Assembly (NCBI RefSeq): GCF_900155635.1
Contig: NZ_LT732540.1
Location: 696,938-705,684, forward strand
Source: Olsenella urininfantis
GTDB lineage: Bacteria > Actinomycetota > Coriobacteriia > Coriobacteriales > Atopobiaceae
Direction: 5' to 3'
DNA length: 8,747 nucleotides
In this document: one piece after another, positions 4,908-8,747 of the stretch
How the letters are laid out: each line of letters starts with the position of its first letter
Position numbering within the stretch: position 1 is the stretch's first letter
Notes under the pieces: model-generated
Database searches by the model: none
What the model was told of the DNA's origin: nothing
What the model saw: the letters and a program-made list of their open reading frames with translations, nothing else
Translations under genes and position numbers: made by a program

Positions 4908-5562
4908 ACGTCGAGCTTCGCGTGATTCCGGCCAAGGTGGCCAACCCGTTCGTCAAGCGGGTTCACTACAGCGGCAAGGTGGTGAACAACAGTTGCCTCC
5001 ACTTCGGGGCCTTTCTGAACGGGCGGCTCCACGGCGTCATGAGCTTCGGCCCGCCCACCGACAAGCGCAAGGTTCTAGGGCTGGTGGAGGGCACGCCGTG
5101 GAACGGGATGCTTGAGCTTAACCGGATGGCCTTCGACCCTGTGCTGCCGAGGAACAGCGAGAGCAGGTGCATAGCGGTGGCCATGCGGCTGCTGAAGAAG
5201 AACGCGCCACACGTGAAGTGGGTTCTGAGCTTCGCGGACGGTTGCCAGTGTGGCGACGGCACCATCTACCGCGCCTCCGGCTTCGTGCTCACCGGAATAA
5301 AGCAGAACGACACGTTGCGGAAAGACCCTCGGGGGGGGTGATTCACAGCATCGCGGCCTACCATCAGGGAAGGCAGAAGGAGTTCAGCGGGTACGAGAAG
5401 GTGAAAGGCTACCAGCTCCGCTACATCTACTTCATCGACAAGGAGTGGCGGGGGCGGCTGACGGTTCCGGAGATACCGTTCAGCCGGATAGACGAGATTG
5501 GCGCGGGGATGTACAAGGGCGAGCAGGTTTCCGTTGCGGAGCGCCGCGCGGATGTGGGATAA
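4892..5562 (+). pseudogene. mom: Mom-family DNA adenine hypermodification protein, frame broken at a G8 run
   Basis: Mom of phage Mu turns adenine in phage DNA into N6-carbamoylmethyl-adenine, shielding it from host restriction enzymes. This product has the family's hallmarks: VKRVHYSGKVVNNSCLHFG (21-39), GVMSFGPPTDKRK (48-60), LELNRMAF (74-81), PRNSESR (86-92), VLSFADGCQCGDGTIYRASG (111-130) and, after the break, GYQLRYIYFIDK, RLTVPEIPFSRID and GAGMYKGE. The first frame runs from ATG 4892 (ribosome site gaggtg inside the ParB gene) to TGA 5339-5341, 149 residues. The rest continues one base back in another frame to TAA 5560-5562. One added G in the run 5331-5338 would restore about 223 residues, close to Mu Mom (about 240). 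The break may be a sequencing error, a phase switch or programmed slippage; otherwise the gene is dead. Confidence 0.85.
5331..5338 (+). repeat. Run of eight Gs interrupting the mom-like frame
   Basis: Eight consecutive Gs followed directly by TGA lie exactly where the Mom similarity changes frame. Nine Gs would give an uninterrupted product. Homopolymers of this kind are both prone to base-calling errors and used as phase-variable switches. Confidence 0.8.
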
Positions 5563-5563
5563 T
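5534..5563 (+). promoter_or_regulatory. Candidate promoter for the tRNA-like RNA
   Basis: GATAAT at 5558-5563 matches five of six positions of the sigma-70-type -10 box, and a weak -35-like TTGCGG lies at 5534-5539 with an 18-base spacer. A start six to eight bases downstream would fall at about 5570, the first base of the tRNA-like acceptor stem. The site overlaps the end of the mom-like gene. It is a consensus match only; in such GC-rich DNA an A/T-rich hexamer at this position is notable. Confidence 0.35.
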
Positions 5564-5569
5564 GGCCGC

Positions 5570-5645
5570 GCGGCGGTAGTTCAAGCAGGAGAATACCCGG
5601 CACCCAGCCGGGAGACGGCGGCGCAATCCCGACCCCTCCGCTCCA
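5570..5645 (+). tRNA. Non-canonical tRNA-Gly(CCC)-like RNA with encoded CCA
   Basis: Seventy-six bases fold as a cloverleaf. The acceptor stem is GCGGCGG (5570-5576) with CCTCCGC (5635-5641), six of seven paired, then U73 and CCA (5643-5645). TA occupies positions 8-9. The D stem is GTTC/GAAT, with GG in its loop. A perfect five-pair anticodon stem CCCGG/CCGGG holds the loop CACCCAG, giving anticodon CCC (glycine). The T stem GGCGG/CCGAC has one mismatch, with one extra C (5634) before the acceptor. Two features are abnormal: A replaces the universal U33, and the T loop is CGCAATC rather than TTCRANN. Bases read by bacterial glycyl-tRNA synthetase (G1:C72, C2:G71, G3:C70, U73, C35, C36) are all kept. 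It may be charged with glycine but poorly used by ribosomes. A decaying tRNA gene is the main alternative. Confidence 0.65.
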
Positions 5646-5653
5646 TCGAAGTG

Positions 5654-5684
5654 AAAGGCCCCTTTCCGGAGGGGCCTTTTCCTA
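5654..5684 (+). terminator. Intrinsic terminator after mom and the tRNA-like RNA
   Basis: A ten-pair stem, aaaggcccct (5654-5663) with aggggccttt (5670-5679), loop ttccgg, followed by TTTTCCTATT. It ends transcripts of the accessory/modification region and lies eight bases beyond the CCA of the tRNA-like RNA. It marks the boundary with the packaging genes. Confidence 0.85.
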
Positions 5685-5704
5685 TTCAAGAGCGACCGCA
5701 AGAT

Positions 5705-5773
5705 GTGAGTGAGCGCACGGGGAAGGAGCGGGAGCGGCTGACCGGCCGCGTCGCGGAGCTCGACGAGGGGTAG
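5705..5773 (+). CDS. Possible 22-codon mini-ORF
   Basis: GTG at 5705 opens a short frame, VSERTGKERERLTGRVAELD-type, charged and helical, ending at TAG 5771-5773. There is no convincing ribosome site and no recognisable family. It is the only coding candidate between the terminator and the inverted-repeat region, and chance is quite possible. Confidence 0.2.
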   Translation: MSERTGKERERLTGRVAELDEG

Positions 5774-5787
5774 CGCAGCCACCGGGT

Positions 5788-5847
5788 GACGCCCCGCGAG
5801 ACGCATCGGCCCCAGAGGGGCGTCGCCGTGGAACGGCGTCTCACGCC
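5788..5847. other. Nested inverted repeats upstream of the HNH gene, candidate packaging-site element
   Basis: gacgcccc (5788-5795) and ggggcgtc (5817-5824) are perfect inverted repeats 21 bases apart. They are followed by cgccgt/acggcg (5824-5829 with 5833-5838, loop gga) and ggcgt/acgcc (5835-5839 with 5843-5847, loop ctc), so the structures are partly mutually exclusive. The position directly before an HNH endonuclease and terminase genes is where cos sites of HNH-containing phages are often found. Function is inferred from place and structure only. Confidence 0.35.
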
Positions 5848-5864
5848 TGGAGGACCATCGGGCC

Positions 5865-6155
5865 ATGGGCAAGAGGCGCGACATATGGGGCGGCAACGGG
5901 AACGCGAAGCGCAAGCTGACGGCGAGGCTTCGCAAGGAGGGCAGGCCGTGCGCGCTCTGCGGCATGCCGATAGACTACGACCTCCCGGCAGGTCACCCGT
6001 GGAGCTTCGAGCTGGACCACATCGTGCCGCTGTCGCGCGGAGGGGCGCCTTACGACTACGCGAACGTGCAGGCGGCGCACCGCATCTGCAACGAGCGCAA
6101 GGGCAACCGCATGGCCGGCGCGGCGACGGAGATACGGCGCACGAGGCTCTGGTAG
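5865..6155 (+). CDS. HNH endonuclease of the phage packaging module
   Basis: A 96-residue classic HNH nuclease. Zinc/structural C29-x2-C32 (CALCG) is followed by the catalytic core FELDHIVPLSRGG (48-60, with D51-H52), then YANVQAAHRICNERKGN (65-81), which supplies N67, H72 and C75. In HK97-like phages a small HNH protein encoded beside the terminase works with the terminase at cos cleavage and is required for packaging; the neighbourhood here fits exactly. The N terminus is basic (GKRRDIW, NAKRKL), as expected for DNA contact. ATG 5865 follows ggagga at 5849-5854, a long but usable spacing. It is the first gene of the structural/packaging block and probably relies on transcription starting after the terminator at 5654-5684. 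Confidence 0.9.
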   Translation: MGKRRDIWGGNGNAKRKLTARLRKEGRPCALCGMPIDYDLPAGHPWSFELDHIVPLSRGGAPYDYANVQAAHRICNERKGNRMAGAATEIRRTRLW

Positions 6156-6370
6156 CGCCGTGGAGGGCACGCGCATGACGTTCGGCACGTTTGCCGCATG
6201 CGGTCTGTTGCGTGGCATTGGCGGCGTCCTGCGAGGCCAGGGGGGCGTTGCCCCCGGTGGTGGGTCACTGGGCCCGCCCAGCGGCATAGGGCCGATTTCC
6301 CCGCAGGCCCCCGTGGCATAGGGGGGGCATCTCACGCCGCCCGTACCATCCCCCTCAGAGGGAGGGCGGA
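6156..6370. other. Hairpin-rich gap between the HNH and small terminase genes
   Basis: About 215 bases without a convincing gene. It contains the stem gggggc/gccccc (6241-6246 with 6250-6255), ctggg/cccag (6268-6272 with 6277-6281), gccccc/gggggc (6307-6312 with 6323-6328), and a 9-base direct repeat ggcataggg at 6283-6291 and 6315-6323. A 48-codon frame from ATG 6175 to TAG 6321 exists but is Gly/Pro-rich, of chance-like composition. The gap directly before the small terminase gene is a plausible terminase-binding or cos/pac region. Confidence 0.45.
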
Positions 6371-6817
6371 ATGGTCACCATGCCAGAGGACATAGCGGCA
6401 GACCCGGTGCAGGGCGCCGTGTGGGCGTGCATCGCCCCCGAGGGCAACGGCTTCGCCGAGGCCGACGTGCCGGCGCTGCGCCACCTCTGCTTCTGGCACG
6501 CGGTGGCCCGCCAGGCCGAGCAGTCCATCCTGCGAGGCGACGGGCAGATAAGCATCTTCGACAAGGTGGGCGTCAAGCCCTTCAGCGGCCCCGACGGGCG
6601 CAAGCTCGGCATGTACCGCAAGACCCCGGCTCTTGCGGTCCTCAAGGAGGCGAGCGCCGAGATTCGCGCGCTCAGCGACATGCTCGGCCTCACGCCCTCG
6701 GCGAGGGCTCGCATGGGGGCGGCCCGGGCCACGCAGGTCGAGACGGAGCACGGCAGGAAGCTCGCCGTCGTGCTCGGCGACAGGTCCGAGAAGGAGCGCA
6801 AGGCGGCGGGCGCATGA
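6371..6817 (+). CDS. terS: Terminase small subunit, P27-like family
   Basis: A 148-residue protein in the usual place and size range for the small subunit that recognises phage DNA and loads the large terminase. The similarity is to P27-type small terminases: an N-terminal helical DNA-binding half with DVPALRHLCFWHAVARQAEQ, a central IFDKVGVKPFSGPDGRKLGM, then MYRKTPALAVLKEASAEIRA and LSDMLGLTPSARARMG, and a basic, flexible tail. ATG 6371 is chosen because of the strong ribosome site agggaggg (6358-6366 region); ATG 6380 is an alternative three codons downstream. The stop overlaps the large-subunit start (ATGA, 6814-6817), so the two subunits are coupled. P27-type terminases usually serve cos-type phages of the HK97 group, which agrees with the neighbouring HNH gene. 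Confidence 0.88.
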   Translation: MVTMPEDIAADPVQGAVWACIAPEGNGFAEADVPALRHLCFWHAVARQAEQSILRGDGQISIFDKVGVKPFSGPDGRKLGMYRKTPALAVLKEASAEIRALSDMLGLTPSARARMGAARATQVETEHGRKLAVVLGDRSEKERKAAGA

Positions 6818-8241
6818 GGGCGCGGCAGACGCCGACCTTCGAGGCCAACGTCCCGGAGGACCTGTCTGGCGACGGGAAGATGGCCACGTTGCTCGCCTCT
6901 GCGTACTTCGGCGAGCCGATGGAGTGGCAGCCGCACATCCTGGACGTCCTGCTGGCGCGCGACGAGCATGACAAGTACCTCGTCTCCGAGGCGGGCATAT
7001 CCATCCCGCGCCAGAACGGGAAGAGCTGGGACGTTCGCGCCCGCTGCCTCTACGGGGCCGTGGCCAACGGCGAGAAGATTCTCTACACCTGCCACCACGG
7101 CGACACCTCGGACGAGATGTTCCAGGAGCTGTGCCGCCCCTTCGAGGACGAGGACGAGCCCGAGCTCCGTGCGCTCCTCAGGCACGTGCGCAAGACTAAC
7201 GGCAAGCAGGCAATCGTCCTCAAGAACGGCGGGCTCATTCGCTTCACCACGCGCACCGACTCGGGCGGTCGAGGCAAGAGCTTCGACGTGCTGATCATAG
7301 ACGAGGCGCAGGAGCTGACCGACTCGCAGCAGGCGGCGCTGCTCCCCGCGATCTCGGCGGGCAAGAAGAAGAACCCGCAGACCATCTACCTCGGGACGCC
7401 GCCAGACACCAAGTGCCTGGGGACCGTCTTCCGCCACCTGCACGACGAGGTCCACAAGGGCGAGTCGTCCATGGCGTGGGTCGAGTGGGGCGCCGGCGAG
7501 GTCGGCGACAAGCGCGACCGCAGCAGGTGGTTCGAGTTCAACCCGTCGCTCGGCTCGCTGCTCAACGTCAGGTCGGTGGAGAGCGAGTGCAACCAGATGA
7601 CCTCCGAGACCTTCGCCCGCGAGCGGCTCGGCTGGTGGTCGCCCGTCGCCGGGCGCCTCGAGCCAGCCCTGGACGCCAAGAGGTGGGACGAGGCGGAGAG
7701 GCCAGGCGCGATGGATGGAGGGAAGCTCGCCTTCGGCGTCAAGTTCTCTGCCGACGGCAGGGGCGTCGCGATTTCCTGGGCAAGGGCCGAGAGGGGCGGT
7801 GGCTCCTACGTCGAGCTGTACGACGTGATGGGCGCTGCGGCAGGCACCGCCGGGATAGCCGACACGCTCCTGCGCAACAGGGCGGAGATCGCCGCCGTCT
7901 GCATCGACGGCAGGGACGGGCGAGACGTGCTCGTGCAGAGGCTCCTCGACGGCGGGTTTCCCAAGAGGGCGGTCGTGGACTGCACCTCGGCGACCGTCCA
8001 GGCGGCGGCGTCGATGGTGCGCGACGAGCTGGCGGCGGGGACCCTGACGCACATCGCCTCGCCCGCGCTCGACGCGTCGGCCAGGGGGTGCGTCAGGAGG
8101 GCCATAGGCAGCAACGGCGGCTGGGGCTTCGGCGACGGCGAGGGGTGCAGGGCCACCCCCATCGAGTCGGCGAGCCTCGCGCTCTGGGCGGCAAGGACCA
8201 CTAGGAGAGACCCCAGGAGGGTGCAGGAGGCGAGCTTCTGA
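6814..8241 (+). CDS. terL: Terminase large subunit (ATPase-nuclease)
   Basis: A 475-residue packaging motor, full length for the family. The ATPase domain has Walker A GISIPRQNGKS (61-71; the R-Q-N-G-K-S form usual in phage terminases), Walker B VLIIDEAQ (159-166, D163-E164) and the coupling motif IYLGTPP (191-197). The C-terminal RNase H-like nuclease shows FSADGRG (311-317, D314), a second acidic strand AVCIDGRDG (361-369, D365) and a late acidic region ending with ATPIESASLALWAA (447-460). The protein docks on the portal, translocates DNA with ATP and makes the cuts that begin and end packaging. Start ATG 6814 lies in an ATGA overlap with the small subunit, and the stop overlaps the portal start by one base. 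No broken motif is seen, so it is probably functional. Confidence 0.95.
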   Translation: MRARQTPTFEANVPEDLSGDGKMATLLASAYFGEPMEWQPHILDVLLARDEHDKYLVSEAGISIPRQNGKSWDVRARCLYGAVANGEKILYTCHHGDTSDEMFQELCRPFEDEDEPELRALLRHVRKTNGKQAIVLKNGGLIRFTTRTDSGGRGKSFDVLIIDEAQELTDSQQAALLPAISAGKKKNPQTIYLGTPPDTKCLGTVFRHLHDEVHKGESSMAWVEWGAGEVGDKRDRSRWFEFNPSLGSLLNVRSVESECNQMTSETFARERLGWWSPVAGRLEPALDAKRWDEAERPGAMDGGKLAFGVKFSADGRGVAISWARAERGGGSYVELYDVMGAAAGTAGIADTLLRNRAEIAAVCIDGRDGRDVLVQRLLDGGFPKRAVVDCTSATVQAAASMVRDELAAGTLTHIASPALDASARGCVRRAIGSNGGWGFGDGEGCRATPIESASLALWAARTTRRDPRRVQEASF

Positions 8242-8747
8242 TGACAGAGATTGACCTGAACTTTGCAGACGGCGTGGCCAGCGCCGTGGGGCTTGCGCCG
8301 GAGGACAAGGCGCTTGTTCACGAGCTGGTGGACGTGTGGCGGAGGAAGTGCGGCAGGAACCTTCTACGGGAGAAGTACTACCTCGGCCACGTGAAGGTGA
8401 AGGACTTGGGCATCTCCATGCCCGAGAGCCTAGCGAAGAAGATTGACTCGCGTGTGGACTGGCCGCGCAAGGCGGTTCACGCGCTGGCCGACCGGAGCGT
8501 TCTGAACGGCTTCACCACCGACGATGAATCCACCACGCAGGATCTGCGGGGCATCTACGCGGCCAACGCGCTCGATTCGCTGTACCGAAAGAACCTGATT
8601 TGCGAGCTGAAGCATTGCTGCGGCTTCTGGACGGTGTCTGGCGGCGATTATCCGGTTATTAGCGCTTATCCCGCCACAGCAGCATCGGCGGTGTGGGACG
8701 ATGCCATGAAGGCCATACTGGCGGGGGGTGTGGGGGGGGGATCCCAA
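8241..8747 (+). CDS. Portal protein, N-terminal part (cut by window end)
   Basis: The first 169 residues of a portal protein, the dodecameric ring through which DNA enters the capsid. Typical of SPP1 Gp6-like portals of actinobacterial phages are the early LVHELVDVWRRKCGRNLLRE segment (26-45), YYLGHVKVKDLGISMPESL, VDWPRKAVHALADRSVLNGF (72-91), and the later VISAYPATAASAVWDDAMK stretch. It starts at ATG 8241, one base inside the terminase stop. The last residues before the window end (AGGVGGGSQ) look unnatural for the family, which usually has a Val-rich strand there. Codons in this gene also use more A/T-ending forms (att, ctt, gtt, gat) than the terminase gene, hinting at a different recent origin. 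Confidence 0.85.
   Translation, partial: MTEIDLNFADGVASAVGLAPEDKALVHELVDVWRRKCGRNLLREKYYLGHVKVKDLGISMPESLAKKIDSRVDWPRKAVHALADRSVLNGFTTDDESTTQDLRGIYAANALDSLYRKNLICELKHCCGFWTVSGGDYPVISAYPATAASAVWDDAMKAILAGGVGGGSQ

Noticed and set aside
6175..6321. A 48-codon frame between HNH and terS
   Set aside because: It is dominated by Gly and Pro from the G/C runs, has no family resemblance, and overlaps the hairpins and direct repeat; described only as part of the gap.
6355..8052. A 565-codon open frame on the - strand
   Set aside because: It is a shadow of the two terminase genes, whose Walker motifs are intact on the + strand, and it has no recognisable domain.

Overview
The window is a piece of a tailed-phage or prophage genome with high GC content (about two thirds by eye). 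Every supported gene lies on the + strand. The terminase type, the cassette of tiny Cys-rich genes and the strong G/C bias in third codon positions suggest a Caudoviricetes phage of a high-GC Actinomycetota host, most likely a gut Coriobacteriia such as the Eggerthella/Collinsella group. That host call is inference from family resemblance.

Layout. Positions 1-4263 hold a run of small early/accessory genes joined by stop-start overlaps of 1-8 bases: an HNH-like zinc protein, a coiled-coil protein, a conserved phage hypothetical, a methyltransferase that lacks its catalytic middle, several Cys-rich mini-proteins, a Lar-like zinc-ribbon protein, a conserved phage hypothetical, and a Gly/Tyr/Asp repeat protein built from hexanucleotide repeats. 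Positions 4314-5562 hold a ParB-domain protein translationally overlapped with a Mom-family DNA adenine hypermodification gene, whose frame is broken at a run of eight Gs. Just after mom (5570-5645) is a 76-nt tRNA-like RNA that ends in encoded CCA. A GATAAT -10-like element stands in front of it and a strong intrinsic terminator (5654-5684) follows. From about 5865 the DNA-packaging and head block begins: HNH endonuclease, P27-type small terminase, large terminase and the start of a portal protein cut by the window end. The two short gaps around the HNH gene (5774-5864 and 6156-6370) are rich in inverted repeats and are the best candidates for a packaging (cos/pac) site.

The most interesting point is the mom plus tRNA-like pair. 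The RNA has the anticodon CCC and the acceptor and discriminator bases that glycyl-tRNA synthetase reads in bacteria (G1:C72, C2:G71, G3:C70, U73, C35, C36). It lacks U33 and the TpsiC sequence needed for normal decoding and elongation-factor use. Mom adds a glycine-like carbamoylmethyl group to adenine, and its GNAT-type fold is shared with enzymes that take amino acids from aminoacyl-tRNA. A phage-encoded, non-decoding glycyl-tRNA acting as donor for DNA hypermodification is therefore a testable, unproven hypothesis. With Lar-like and ParB-like neighbours, the left half of the window reads as an anti-restriction/DNA-modification island next to the packaging genes.
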